This document shows, in pieces, positions 44,188-52,930 of a DNA stretch of 64,000 bases (the first letter of the stretch is position 1; each line of letters opens with the position of its first letter). This DNA comes from an uncultured Roseibium sp. (GTDB taxonomy: Bacteria > Pseudomonadota > Alphaproteobacteria > Rhizobiales > Stappiaceae), in contig NZ_OY769915.1 of NCBI RefSeq assembly GCF_963669205.1, positions 346,001 through 410,000 of the forward strand. The letters are read 5' to 3'. The notes beneath the pieces were generated by a model that searched no databases, was not told where the DNA came from, and was given only the letters and a program-made list of their open reading frames with translations. A program made the translations under genes and the position numbers.

Positions 44188-45507
44188 ATGAGCACTGGGT
44201 TCTTTGGCGATCTGCAGCCTATTCAATATTCCGGACCAGACAGCCGCGATCCGCTGACCTACCGTCATTACAACAAGGACGAGGTCGTTCTCGGCAAGCG
44301 GATGGAAGATCATCTGCGCCTTGCCGTGTGCTACTGGCATAATTTCTGCTGGCCGGGTGGTGACCCGTTCGGCGGGGAAACCTTCATGCGTCCGTGGATG
44401 GCCGCCGGAGGCGACCCGATGGAGCAGGCCCGTTTGAAGGCGGATGTCGCTTTCGAAATGTTCCAGATCCTCGCCATGCCGTTCTTCACCTTCCATGACC
44501 GCGATATCGCGCCGGAAGGTGCGACGCTGGCCGAAAGCAATGCCAATGTGAACGCCATTGCCGATATTTTCGAAGCGAAGATGGCCGACACCGGCATCGG
44601 CCTTCTCTGGGGCACGGCAAACATGTTCTCCAACCGGCGCTTCATGGGCGGTGCCGCGACCAACCCGGACCCGGACGTCTTTGCCTACGCGGCGGCCCAG
44701 GTGAAGAACGCCATGGATGTCACCTATCGGCTGAAGGGGCAGAACTACGTGCTCTGGGGCGGCCGTGAGGGCTATGAAACACTGCTCAACACCAATGTGA
44801 AGCAGGAACTCGACCAGCTTGGCCGGTTCCTCAACATGGTCGTGGAATACAAGCACAAGATCGGCTTCACCGGCACCATCCTGATCGAGCCCAAGCCGCA
44901 GGAACCCAGCAAGCACCAGTACGACTACGATGTTGCGACGGTCTACGGCTTCCTGCAGGCCTACGGCCTTGAAAACGAAGTCAAGATGAACATCGAGCAG
45001 GGCCATGCGATCCTGGCCGGCCATTCCTTCGAGCATGAACTCCACATGGCGCGTTCCTTCGGAATTCTCGGCTCCGTCGACATGAACCGGAACGACTACC
45101 AGTGCGGCTGGGACACCGATCATTTCGGCATGAACGTGCCGGAACTGGCACTTGCCTATTACGAAATCCTGATGGACGGCGGCTTCACCACCGGCGGTAC
45201 CAACTTCGACGCCAAGCTGCGCCGCCAGTCTCTCGATCCGGTTGACCTGATCCAGGCCCATGTCGGCTCTGCCGATGCCATAGCACGGGGCCTTAAGACT
45301 GCAGCGGCAATGATCGAGGACGGCCGTTTGAAAGGCTTCGTGGATGATCGCTACCAGGGCTGGAAAAAGCCGGAAAACGCGGAAATCCTGAACGGTGGTT
45401 CCTCGCTTGAGGCCCTGGCGGATCGCGTCCATGGAACCGGTCTGGAACCGCAACCCAAATCCGGTCGCCAGGAATATCTGGAAAGCCTCGTCAACCTGTT
45501 CGTCTGA
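44188..45507 (+). CDS. xylA: Xylose isomerase XylA
   Basis: The 439-residue enzyme converts D-xylose to D-xylulose. Family features: YWHNFCWPGGDPFG, the active-site TFHDRDIAPEG, LLWGTANMFS, VLWGGREGYETLLNT, LIEPKPQEPSKHQYDYD and GSVDMNRNDYQCGWDTD, which hold the histidine base and metal ligands. ATG 44188 follows GAGGAG by 6 bases. It is the last gene of the operon. The frame extends upstream into xylB, but that part is not coding. Confidence 0.96.
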   Translation: MSTGFFGDLQPIQYSGPDSRDPLTYRHYNKDEVVLGKRMEDHLRLAVCYWHNFCWPGGDPFGGETFMRPWMAAGGDPMEQARLKADVAFEMFQILAMPFFTFHDRDIAPEGATLAESNANVNAIADIFEAKMADTGIGLLWGTANMFSNRRFMGGAATNPDPDVFAYAAAQVKNAMDVTYRLKGQNYVLWGGREGYETLLNTNVKQELDQLGRFLNMVVEYKHKIGFTGTILIEPKPQEPSKHQYDYDVATVYGFLQAYGLENEVKMNIEQGHAILAGHSFEHELHMARSFGILGSVDMNRNDYQCGWDTDHFGMNVPELALAYYEILMDGGFTTGGTNFDAKLRRQSLDPVDLIQAHVGSADAIARGLKTAAAMIEDGRLKGFVDDRYQGWKKPENAEILNGGSSLEALADRVHGTGLEPQPKSGRQEYLESLVNLFV

Positions 45508-45516
45508 GTTCGGGTA

Positions 45517-45554
45517 TCGTCCCGGTTTGCTGCGCATGCAGCGAACCGGGACGA
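45517..45554 (+). terminator. Long hairpin after xylA
   Basis: A 17-bp stem (TCGTCCCGGTTTGCTGC / GCAGCGAACCGGGACGA, with one G-U pair) and a four-base loop begins 9 bases after xylA. No T run follows. It belongs to the same repeat family as the hairpin at 45962, so it is an intergenic repeat acting as a terminator. Confidence 0.6.
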
Positions 45555-46260
45555 GAATAAGTGCGACCGACGAGGTCAGTTTTTTCTCCCATTCATTCAA
45601 GCCACTCCGTCATTGCAGGGCCCGACCCTGCAATCCACTCCGTTAGCTCCCGGTTCGGGAAACCCATCGAGTGGCACCTGATCGGCATGGATGCCATGGT
45701 CGAGCCATGGCATGACTGGCCGTGGTGTTTCAGCATCGGAGACCTCTCCCTCCGGTGGTCATTGCAGGGCCTGACCCTGCAATCCATGCCGTTCGCGCTC
45801 GGATCGGGAGGTTCATCGAGTGGCACCGGATCGGCCCGGATGCCATGGTCGAGCCCACTGCTGTCCGGTTTAGAAAACACTGTCGAACTTATGTCGTTGA
45901 GAAAGCAGCATAGTTCCGTGCAGTGCCAAACCGGGATACGGAATTGTTCCCCCGATTTGTCGTCCCGGTTTGCCGTGAAAGCGGCAAGACCGGGACCCAG
46001 TACCCATGTGGCCAGAGACTGAAACACGACGGAAAATCAGGTGATTACTGGTTTCCGGCCTTCCGCTGCGCTTCAGCCGCAATGACAAGTTCAGTGACTC
46101 GAGATGGCCTTGCTCAATCAATTCCGAGCTAAACCGGACAGCAATGGGTCGAGCCAAGGCATGACTGAGCTTCGCTTTTCTGCGTTGGACACCTCTCCCA
46201 CCGGTGGTGGTCAATGCAGGGTCAAGTCCTGCTATGACCTCGTAAAATGGATGCCGGGCT
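45517..46260. repeat. Intergenic hairpin repeat mosaic
   Basis: This 750-bp region has no gene. Hairpins with TCCCGG..CCGGGA lie at 45517-45554 and 45962-45996. Two ATTGCAGGG-N5-CCCTGCAAT hairpins lie at 45612-45634 and 45761-45783. Similar blocks recur around them, with GAGTGGCACC-GGATCGGC and GATGCCATGGTCGAGCC each present twice. A degenerate third copy lies near 46213-46234. It resembles dispersed intergenic palindromes of alphaproteobacteria. Confidence 0.7.
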
Positions 46261-46266
46261 CGCCAT

Positions 46267-46428
46267 TCACGCTGCAGGCGGCTTTTGTTGACCGCGCGCG
46301 CACCGGCACCTGTCCGAGCAGTAGCGTACGTCCTCCCAGCACCGTTCCCACTTCTTCCGCCATGTGAAAGGACGCCCGCAGGAGGGGCAGATCTTGCTGG
46401 GCAGGTCGGATTTCCTGCGCATCTTCAT
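46267..46428 (-). CDS. DUF2256 zinc-ribbon-like protein
   Basis: The 53-residue frame is too short for normal listing. It has KICPSCGRPFTWRKKWERCWEDVRYCSDRCR, the DUF2256 signature with CxxC...C...CxxxC cysteines that may bind zinc. The ATG overlaps the photolyase stop (ATGA), so they are coupled. DUF2256 proteins are often adjacent to cryptochrome/photolyase genes. Their role is unknown. Confidence 0.85.
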   Translation of the reverse strand: MKMRRKSDLPSKICPSCGRPFTWRKKWERCWEDVRYCSDRCRCARGQQKPPAA

Positions 46429-47984
46429 GAAGATCCCTCGAACAGGTCAGCCTGATCCGGTGAACTCTGCGCGCGTGTTCGCCGTCGCGTGCGTTCCTGC
46501 CCGCGCATGGGTATGCCGCTCTTGCGGCTGCCGTGTTTTTCCTGGATGTTCGCCGCCTTGCCGCGAAACGCCCGCCCTTTCCTGATGGCCCAGACCTTCT
46601 CGCGCGCTTGCTTCGCTGCGCTCAGGTGATCGACGATCGGAAACGGGTAGGTTTTCCCGAGAATTTTGCTGGCGCCCTCTGCTTTCCACGGCTCATGAAT
46701 GCGCCTGCCTTCGAGATCTGCAAGCTCCGGCACCCAGCGGCGCACGAACGTGCCGTCCGGATCCTGATCCAGTCCCTGTTTCACCGGATTGTAGATGCGG
46801 ATCGTGTTGATGCCGGTGGTGCCGGATTGCATCTGTACCTGGGGCCAGTGAATGCCGGGCTCATAGTCCGTGAAGAGCCGCGCCAGGTGTTCCCCAGGTG
46901 CCCGCCAGTCGAGCCAGAGGTGGTAGCTGGAAACCGCGATCAGCATCGCCCGCATGCGGAAATTCATCCAGCCGGTTGCGGCAAGGCAGCGCATGCAGGC
47001 ATCGACGAACGGCAGGCCGGTTTCGCCCGCCTGCCAGGCCGCAAGGCGGGCCGGGTCAGGTGAGGACGGACGCAGGCCGTCATAGGCGCCGTGCAGGTTC
47101 TGGTGCTCCAGCCGCGTCTCGTCTTCAAGCTTCTGCATGAAATGGCAATGCCAGTGAAGGCGGCCCGAGAAGGACCGCATGGCGCCCTGCCAGGTCGTGC
47201 GGCCGGCAAAAGTGCCTTGCTTCAGCTCGCGCTGCCGCGCCCAGGCCGCATGCGCGGTTTCGCGCATCGAGACCGTGCCGAAGGTCAGGTGGGGCGACAG
47301 TCTTGAACACGCATCGAACGCGCGCACGGGCGTTGCCATGGCGGCGCGGTAGGTCTTGCCGCGTGAAAACAGGAAGCTCTCCAGCGTGGAGAGCGCACGG
47401 GACCGGCCGCCTTTCTGGCGTCCCGGGCAGGGAACGTCGGCAAGTCCAAGCTCCTGAAGGCCGGGTAAATGACCGGGATCGATCCCCGGAAGCGGCTCCA
47501 GATGGGGCGGTTCGACCGTCGCCTCGGCCATGAACCCGTCCCACTTGCGGGCCCAGCCGTCGCGGTCTTTCAGGCCGCGCAGCACACCGGTCTGCCGGCA
47601 TTCGGTCCAGGCGATCCCCTTCGACCGGCACCAGCCGGCAACACGCTTGTCGCGCGCGAAGGTCCAGGCATTCCCCGTTTCCTCATGAGACCACAGACCT
47701 GCGATCGGATGCGCCCTGGAGAGCTCCTCGATAACGCCGGTGACGTCTCCGGTTCGAATGATCAGTGTCTGGCCGAGCTGGGCCAGTTCCCGCCTGAGGT
47801 CTTGAAGGCATTCGAGAAGGAAAGCGAAATGCCGGGCTGATGCATCCGGCAGCTGCCAGAAGTCCGGTTCGAAGACATAGAGCGGAACAACGGGGTCGCC
47901 GCGCAGGCTGGCGCGCTTGAGCGCAGCGTGATCCTGCACACGAAGATCCTTTTTGAACCACACGACCTGTACAGCTGTGCCCAA
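46425..47984 (-). CDS. Cryptochrome/DNA photolyase family protein
   Basis: The 519-residue protein has the N-terminal photolyase domain (VVWFKKDLRVQDHAALKRA) and an FAD-binding C-terminal region with SPHLTFGTVS, GLPFVDACMRCLAATGWMNFRMRAMLIAVSSYHLWLDW and WPQVQMQSGTTGINTIRIYNP. It would repair UV dimers in the light. I read the start as TTG 47984 with GGAG 5 bases upstream. The stop overlaps DUF2256. The gene follows mmcB, which has an SOS box, so damage may induce it. Lesion specificity (CPD or 6-4) is not decided here. Confidence 0.9.
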   Translation of the reverse strand: MGTAVQVVWFKKDLRVQDHAALKRASLRGDPVVPLYVFEPDFWQLPDASARHFAFLLECLQDLRRELAQLGQTLIIRTGDVTGVIEELSRAHPIAGLWSHEETGNAWTFARDKRVAGWCRSKGIAWTECRQTGVLRGLKDRDGWARKWDGFMAEATVEPPHLEPLPGIDPGHLPGLQELGLADVPCPGRQKGGRSRALSTLESFLFSRGKTYRAAMATPVRAFDACSRLSPHLTFGTVSMRETAHAAWARQRELKQGTFAGRTTWQGAMRSFSGRLHWHCHFMQKLEDETRLEHQNLHGAYDGLRPSSPDPARLAAWQAGETGLPFVDACMRCLAATGWMNFRMRAMLIAVSSYHLWLDWRAPGEHLARLFTDYEPGIHWPQVQMQSGTTGINTIRIYNPVKQGLDQDPDGTFVRRWVPELADLEGRRIHEPWKAEGASKILGKTYPFPIVDHLSAAKQAREKVWAIRKGRAFRGKAANIQEKHGSRKSGIPMRGQERTRRRTRAQSSPDQADLFEGSS

Positions 47985-47986
47985 GG

Positions 47987-48079
47987 CTACTCCGCTTGAA
48001 AGTGGGTTGCGACGATCTTTCTACGCACGAGTTCGGCAACGGATCGCAGCTTCTCCGGCACATTAGGGGCCTGGATCAA
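47987..48079 (-). CDS. Possible 30-residue ORF between mmcB and the photolyase
   Basis: A frame from TTG 48079, overlapping the mmcB stop (TTGA), to TAG 47987 encodes LIQAPNVPEKLRSVAELVRR and a short tail ending ATHFQAE. It fills the gap almost exactly, and its last codons form the photolyase RBS. The composition looks coding, but there is no strong start signal. It could instead be a -1 extension of MmcB. Confidence is low. Confidence 0.35.
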   Translation of the reverse strand: MIQAPNVPEKLRSVAELVRRKIVATHFQAE

Positions 48080-48585
48080 AGACCCTCGAAAAAGCGTTTC
48101 CCGTCCGGATCGGAGAGATCATGCAGCCGGTTCGCAGCGTGGCGCGCAAAGCGATGGGTGACCGACTTGCGCGTCGCCGCGGCGAGCTTGTGTTCCGGCG
48201 CGTCCCGCAGGATCTCCGCTCCGAACCCGTCGGAAACAATCAGGCCGGTATCTTCGGGAAAAATATCGAGCGGCACATCGGGATGTGTCGCGAAAAACAG
48301 GCGGTCGCAATGCTGCCGGTAGTCGGGCCATTTGCTGTCGGCACGAAGGTCTGCGATCGATGATTTGACCTCGACGATCCAGAGCTCGTGTTTCGGGCCG
48401 ATCGCCAGCAGGTCGGCGCGCCGTGCGGAAGCAAGCGTGACTTCCGCCAGGCAGGAAAAATCAAGCTGGCGCATCAGCCGCGCGGTGCCGCGCCATACCT
48501 TGAGAGCCGTTTCCGATTGCCGCCCGTCAACCAGGGGATCGTCCAGTCTCAGGCGTCCGGCAGCGGGATGCGTTTCCTGTGTCAT
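48076..48585 (-). CDS. mmcB: MmcB family DNA repair protein
   Basis: The 169-residue protein matches MmcB, a mitomycin C resistance factor of alphaproteobacteria with a restriction-endonuclease-like fold. Its core has RRADLLAIGPKHELWIVEVKSS (a PD-(D/E)XK-like region) and DLRADSKWPDYRQHCDRLFFA. I choose ATG 48585 (MTQETHPA) because it is just behind the SOS box; a longer frame would start upstream within it. The gene begins a repair operon with photolyase and DUF2256. Confidence 0.9.
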   Translation of the reverse strand: MTQETHPAAGRLRLDDPLVDGRQSETALKVWRGTARLMRQLDFSCLAEVTLASARRADLLAIGPKHELWIVEVKSSIADLRADSKWPDYRQHCDRLFFATHPDVPLDIFPEDTGLIVSDGFGAEILRDAPEHKLAAATRKSVTHRFARHAANRLHDLSDPDGKRFFEGL

Positions 48586-48594
48586 ATGGAATTT

Positions 48595-48609
48595 GTTCCA
48601 TCTTTGTTC
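48595..48609. promoter_or_regulatory. SOS (LexA) box
   Basis: GTTCCATCTTTGTTC is an exact match to the alphaproteobacterial LexA consensus GTTC-N7-GTTC. It lies 10 bases upstream of the mmcB ATG, where LexA would block transcription. In Caulobacter, mmcB is known to belong to the SOS regulon. Confidence 0.85.
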
Positions 48610-48716
48610 ACATATTGCAAGAGCCGTCATCTGGAAACTTCCGCAGCGGTCCCAATTTGACTGTTTCAGGATTCAGGCCGTGTCGTTATGCTGCAGTTGC
48701 CAGGCCAGGAGGGGGA

Positions 48717-49202
48717 ATGCGCTTTAATCTGATTTGGCAGGGAGTCCTGCTCGCTGCACTGTTTGCTTTGCCATCGACAACCGGCTTTGCCGCCAAGGGA
48801 GACCTGAAAGTTCAGGTGCCAAGGTCCGCACCCCTGCTCCAGGGGCGAACCCTCGAATTGCGGTTCGCCGATTTCGCACAAGGTATCTGGGTCCGGGATC
48901 CGGGTGATTGTCCGCCGCCGAGCATAGACCGGAGCGCGCCGGGCAGTGCCCTTGCCATTTATCGCGGCCTCTGGGAAATGCCGGACCGCATCTGTCAGGT
49001 CTATGGGGCCGAACTCGGAGGCAGCGACACGCAGCGCGCGGCGATCAACTGTCTCTTGAACAACGGCGCGGAGTCGATCGAACTGGTCACGGTTCAGCCG
49101 AGGGGAACCGGCGGCCTCATGGTGCAGGAGGGGGAGCGCCCTCCGGTCCATTTCCGCTTTTGCGAAAAGATCACACCGGTCCTGAAAGCGACGGACGAGT
49201 AA
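48717..49202 (+). CDS. Secreted protein of unknown function
   Basis: The 161-residue frame from ATG 48717 has AGGAGGGGG just upstream and a signal peptide (MRFNLIWQGVLLAALFALPSTTGFA). The mature part has four cysteines (DCPPPS, ICQVYG, NCLLN, FCEKI), which may form disulphides in the periplasm. No domain was recognised. It is on the plus strand between two minus-strand operons. Confidence 0.75.
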   Translation: MRFNLIWQGVLLAALFALPSTTGFAAKGDLKVQVPRSAPLLQGRTLELRFADFAQGIWVRDPGDCPPPSIDRSAPGSALAIYRGLWEMPDRICQVYGAELGGSDTQRAAINCLLNNGAESIELVTVQPRGTGGLMVQEGERPPVHFRFCEKITPVLKATDE

Positions 49203-49230
49203 GCTCCGTCGCGTCGTTTACCGGACCGGG

Positions 49231-50997
49231 TCAACCGGGTACACCGGCGCGCCTTGCCGGTGCGCGCGCGCCAGCCATTTGCACAGCCGGCGGATCGAGT
49301 GCGCGCAGGGCGTCATACTGGCTCAGAAAGACGCGCCCAGTCAGCTGATCCGGAAAATCCGACCGGTTCAAACGGTCCATCACGGGTCCCTTGACTTCGG
49401 ATAGGTGGAATGTGACGCCTGCGTCACAGAGCCGGTTATTGATTTCCTCAAGGCTTTCAAGTGCGCTTGCGTCGATCGCGTTGATGGCCGAACACATCAG
49501 GATGACGTCATCGATCTCGGGGCGTTCTGCGACGAGGGCGTAGATCCGGTCTTCGAGAAAGCGTGAATTGGCGAAAAACAGGCTCTCGTCGACCCTGACC
49601 GTCAGCACCTTTTCCCCGGTTACGACTGTGTGCCGCTCGACATTGCGGAAGTGCTCGGATCCGGGAACGATGCCGACGATGGCCAAGTGCGGGCGGCTGC
49701 TCCGGTAAAGATGAAGGGCAATGGACAGGGCCACACCGGAGATCACGCCCGGTTCCACGCCGAAGAGCAGCGTGACGGATATAGTGGCCGCCATGGCCGA
49801 AAAGTCGCTTTTTGAATATCGGAATGTTCGCCTGACCGCGCCGAAGTCGACCAGGGTGAGGACCGCGACGATGATGGTTGCCGCGAGCGTCGCCTGCGGC
49901 AAATGTGCGAGGAGCGGCGTCAGGAAAAGGGTGGCAAACGCAATTCCGGCCGCGGTGAAGGCGCCTGCGGCCGGTGTCGCCGCCCCGGCATCGAAATTGA
50001 CGACGGAGCGCGCGAAACCGCCGGTCACCGGATAGCCTCCGGACAGGGCCGAGGCGATGTTTGCCGAGCCCAGCCCGATCAATTCCTGGTCGGGTTCGAT
50101 TCTCTGACGTTTCTTTGCCGCCAGTGTTTGGGCGACGGAAACCGACTCCACGAAACCGATGACGGAAATCAGCAGCGCAGGGCCGGCGAGCGCCAGCCAG
50201 AGCTCGCTGTCGAAAGCGGGCAGCTGCGGCACCGGCAATCCGGAGGGGATATCGCCGACGACGCGCACACCGCGGTCGCTCAGATGCAGGGCGTTCGAAA
50301 GAACCGTTGTTGCAACAACCGCGGCCACCGGACCGGCCTTGGTCAGGATGTCGGACAGGAACAGACCCAGTCCGAGGCCGAGCAGCGTGGTTTTCAACCC
50401 ATTGCGCACCCAGAAGAGGAACGCTGTCACGGCTGCGCCGATGAAGAAGGTGATCCAGTTGACGGCGTCCAGGTGCTGGGCGAGCGACAGCAGGATTTCG
50501 GTGAGCGTGTGGCCGTGTGCCGGGACGCCGAGAACATGTTTCAGCTGGCTTGCGGCGATCAGAAGACCCGAGGCGGTAATGAACCCGGAAATCACCGGGT
50601 GGCTCAGGAGATTGGCCAGGAAACCGAGGCGCAGAAGGCCCATGGCGATCAGCATGAGGCCGGAGAGGAACGCCAGCACGATCGCGGCGCCGAGATATTC
50701 GGGCGTTCCCTGCTGCGCGAACTCGCCGACCGCGGAGGCGGTCATGAGCGACACCACGGCGACCGGCCCGACGGCAAGCGCACGGCTGGACCCGAACAGC
50801 GCGTAGGCAACCAGTGGCAGGATCGAGGCATAGAGACCGACCTCCGGCGGCAGACCCGCCAGCAGCGCGTAGGCAAGTGATTGCGGTATCAGCATGATCG
50901 TGACGATCAACGCTGCCACCAGATCGTGTGTCGCCGTTTCTCTCGTGTAGGATTTGCCCCAATCGAATATGGGCAGATAGCGCGTGAGCCGGATCAT
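49231..50997 (-). CDS. SulP-family anion transporter with STAS domain
   Basis: The 588-residue protein has about ten to twelve membrane helices with the SulP signature LVAALIVTIMLIPQSLAYALLAGLPPEVGLYASILPLVAYALFGSS (residues about 27-70). A C-terminal STAS domain (about 440-560; ILMCSAINAIDASALESLEEIN) follows. It imports sulfate, bicarbonate or another anion. It follows Blh on the same strand with a 118-bp gap, so it fits a sulfur role in this context. The ion is not fixed by the sequence alone. Confidence 0.92.
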   Translation of the reverse strand: MIRLTRYLPIFDWGKSYTRETATHDLVAALIVTIMLIPQSLAYALLAGLPPEVGLYASILPLVAYALFGSSRALAVGPVAVVSLMTASAVGEFAQQGTPEYLGAAIVLAFLSGLMLIAMGLLRLGFLANLLSHPVISGFITASGLLIAASQLKHVLGVPAHGHTLTEILLSLAQHLDAVNWITFFIGAAVTAFLFWVRNGLKTTLLGLGLGLFLSDILTKAGPVAAVVATTVLSNALHLSDRGVRVVGDIPSGLPVPQLPAFDSELWLALAGPALLISVIGFVESVSVAQTLAAKKRQRIEPDQELIGLGSANIASALSGGYPVTGGFARSVVNFDAGAATPAAGAFTAAGIAFATLFLTPLLAHLPQATLAATIIVAVLTLVDFGAVRRTFRYSKSDFSAMAATISVTLLFGVEPGVISGVALSIALHLYRSSRPHLAIVGIVPGSEHFRNVERHTVVTGEKVLTVRVDESLFFANSRFLEDRIYALVAERPEIDDVILMCSAINAIDASALESLEEINNRLCDAGVTFHLSEVKGPVMDRLNRSDFPDQLTGRVFLSQYDALRALDPPAVQMAGARAPARRAGVPG

Positions 50998-51115
50998 TGA
51001 CGGGCCTTGATGGAGACGGCCGGTTGGGGCGGTGGTTATTCGGTTTGGACGGTCGCCGGATGTCCGTCGGGTGTTTCCTGCAGCGCCATTGCAACCTGGT
51101 TTATGAGGGTATGGC

Positions 51116-52009
51116 CTAGAGCGCGTTGACCGGCACTTTCAGAAACGTCCTGCCGTCCTCGTCCGCCGGCGGCAGCTTGCCGGCGCGCATGTTGACCTGC
51201 AGCGAGGGGATGATCAGCTTTGGCATGTCCAGTTGAGCATCACGTTCGGTTCTGAACTTTATGAATTCTTCCCGGGTCTTGCCGCCGCCGACGTGAATGT
51301 TGTGAGCCTTCTCGTCACCGACCGTTGTCTCCCACCGAATTTCGCGACCGTTCGGTCCGTAGTCGTGGCACATGAAGAGACGCAGATCATCCGGCAAGGC
51401 CAGTACCTTCTGGATGGAATCGTAAAGCTCGGCCGGATCGCCGCCCGGGAAGTCGGCGCGTGCCGAACCGCCATCGGGCATGAAAAGCGTATCGCCAACA
51501 AACGCGGCGTCACCCATCACATGCACCATGCAGGCCGGTGTGTGGCCGGGCGTTGCCATGGCAAATGCGGTCATATTTCCAATCCGGTAGGTGTCGCCAT
51601 CCTGGAACAGCTTGTCGAACTGACTGCCGTCGCGCTGGAACTCCGTGCCCTCGTTGAAGACCTTGCCGAAGGTTTCCTGAACGACTGTGATCTTGTCACC
51701 AATGCCCAGTCTGCCCCCGAGGCGTTGCTGGATATAGGGCGCGCCGGAAAGGTGGTCGGCATGGACATGGGTCTCGATGAGCCATTGAAGGTCGAGTTTG
51801 TTGGCCTCGACAAAGGCGATCATTTCGTCTGCGTGATCGTAGGTGATACGGCCGGCTGCGTAGTCGATATCCATGACGCTGTCGACGATTGCGCAGGCGT
51901 TTGATGTCGGGTCCTTGATGACGTAGCTGATCGTGTTTGTCGCGGCATCGAAAAAGGCCTTCACGTCAGGCTTTACGTTCATGTCGACCGGGTAGTTGGA
52001 ACGGGGCAT
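51116..52009 (-). CDS. Blh-type MBL-fold persulfide dioxygenase
   Basis: The 297-residue metallo-beta-lactamase-fold protein has the metal motif ETHVHADHLSGAPYIQ, a later GHTPACMVH and FVGDTLFMPDGGSARADFPGGD, and MCHDYGPNGRE. This matches the Blh/ETHE1-like sulfur dioxygenases that oxidise glutathione persulfide. ATG 52009 (MPRSNYPVD) has GGGAG 6 bases upstream. It lies in an operon with two YeeE-type proteins and SulP, as in bigR-blh clusters, but no regulator gene is present here. Confidence 0.9.
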   Translation of the reverse strand: MPRSNYPVDMNVKPDVKAFFDAATNTISYVIKDPTSNACAIVDSVMDIDYAAGRITYDHADEMIAFVEANKLDLQWLIETHVHADHLSGAPYIQQRLGGRLGIGDKITVVQETFGKVFNEGTEFQRDGSQFDKLFQDGDTYRIGNMTAFAMATPGHTPACMVHVMGDAAFVGDTLFMPDGGSARADFPGGDPAELYDSIQKVLALPDDLRLFMCHDYGPNGREIRWETTVGDEKAHNIHVGGGKTREEFIKFRTERDAQLDMPKLIIPSLQVNMRAGKLPPADEDGRTFLKVPVNAL

Positions 52010-52045
52010 GTCGATCTCCCTGAAAGCGGTTGAGCGCACGGGTTG

Positions 52046-52486
52046 TCAGGCTCCGGCAGGTTGTTGTCTAGAAACGATGCGTGTTGTCCACCTGGCGGCG
52101 AGCATCCCGGCGGCAATGGCGGCAGCCGTCACGAGCGGCTCGGCCATGCCCAGTCCAAGCACCGGCACAAGACCGCCCGGGCAGAAGCCGCTCATGCCCC
52201 AGCCGATGCCGAAAACAGCCGAGCCGCCGATTAGCTTCATGTCCAGATCCTGCCGGTTCGGCAGGGAGAAACCTGTTGCGAAAAGCGGGTCGTTCATCCG
52301 GAAAACCAGCCGGTAGCCGACAGCGGTGACCAGGAGTGCTCCGCCCATGACGAACGCGAGGCTGGGGTCCCAGGTTCCGGCAACGTCGAAGAAGTTCAGA
52401 ACCTTGGCGGGATTGCCCATGCCCGAGACCAGAATTCCGGTACCGAACACCAGGCCGATGGCAAATGCGGAAAGGACCTTGAGCAT
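52046..52486 (-). CDS. YeeE/YedE (DUF6691-like) membrane protein
   Basis: The 146-residue membrane protein opens MLKVLSAFAIGLVFGTGILVSGMGNPAKVLNFFDVAGTWDPS, with the GxxxxxSGMxxPAKVxxFLD motif of the family. A second motif, GIGWGMSGFCPGGLVPVLGLG, contains a cysteine (C126 or so) used for thiosulfate relay in YeeE proteins. GGAGG is 5 bases before ATG 52486. It forms a pair with the preceding 142-residue gene as a split YeeE-type unit. Confidence 0.88.
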   Translation of the reverse strand: MLKVLSAFAIGLVFGTGILVSGMGNPAKVLNFFDVAGTWDPSLAFVMGGALLVTAVGYRLVFRMNDPLFATGFSLPNRQDLDMKLIGGSAVFGIGWGMSGFCPGGLVPVLGLGMAEPLVTAAAIAAGMLAARWTTRIVSRQQPAGA

Positions 52487-52487
52487 A

Positions 52488-52916
52488 TCAGCCTCCAATC
52501 ACGTGACGGATCAGGAAAACGGTGCCGCCAGCCGTTGCCATGAATGTGAGCGTGGCAGTGATCGAACGTATTGAGAGGCGCGACATGCCGCAGACGCCGT
52601 GTCCGCTGGTGCAGCCGGAGCCGAAGGTCACGCCGGCTCCGATGAGGAACCCGCCGGCGATGAGAAGCGCGGGTGACGACGGAATGCTGATTTCAGGAAG
52701 CTGTCCCGTCAGTCCGAGAAAGACCAGCGGACTGAGCACCATGCCGGCGACGAAGGCGGCGCGCCACGCCCAGTCCTGGTTCAGCCGGAGTGTCAGAAGT
52801 CCGTTGACCACACCGCTGATGCCGGCGATACGGCCGAGCGTTGCCATCAGCGCAACGGCGGCAAATCCGATCAGGATGCCACCCGACAGGCTTTGAAGAG
52901 GCGTGAATTCAGTCAT
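52488..52916 (-). CDS. YeeE/YedE thiosulfate-transporter-type membrane protein
   Basis: The 142-residue protein is the other half of the split YeeE-type transporter. It opens SLSGGILIGFAAVALMATLGRIAGISGVV, and holds GSGCTSGHGVCGMSRLSIRS, with the reactive cysteines typical of YeeE. It is the first gene of the operon. Its ATG at 52916 is 15 bases from a large palindrome. In related bacteria such pairs import sulfur compounds for persulfide oxidation; the exact substrate is not shown. Confidence 0.88.
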   Translation of the reverse strand: MTEFTPLQSLSGGILIGFAAVALMATLGRIAGISGVVNGLLTLRLNQDWAWRAAFVAGMVLSPLVFLGLTGQLPEISIPSSPALLIAGGFLIGAGVTFGSGCTSGHGVCGMSRLSIRSITATLTFMATAGGTVFLIRHVIGG

Positions 52917-52930
52917 GGTTCATCCCTTTG

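Noticed and set aside
45561..46367. Short frames in the repeat mosaic
   Set aside because: They contain repeated non-coding hairpins and change frame between copies.
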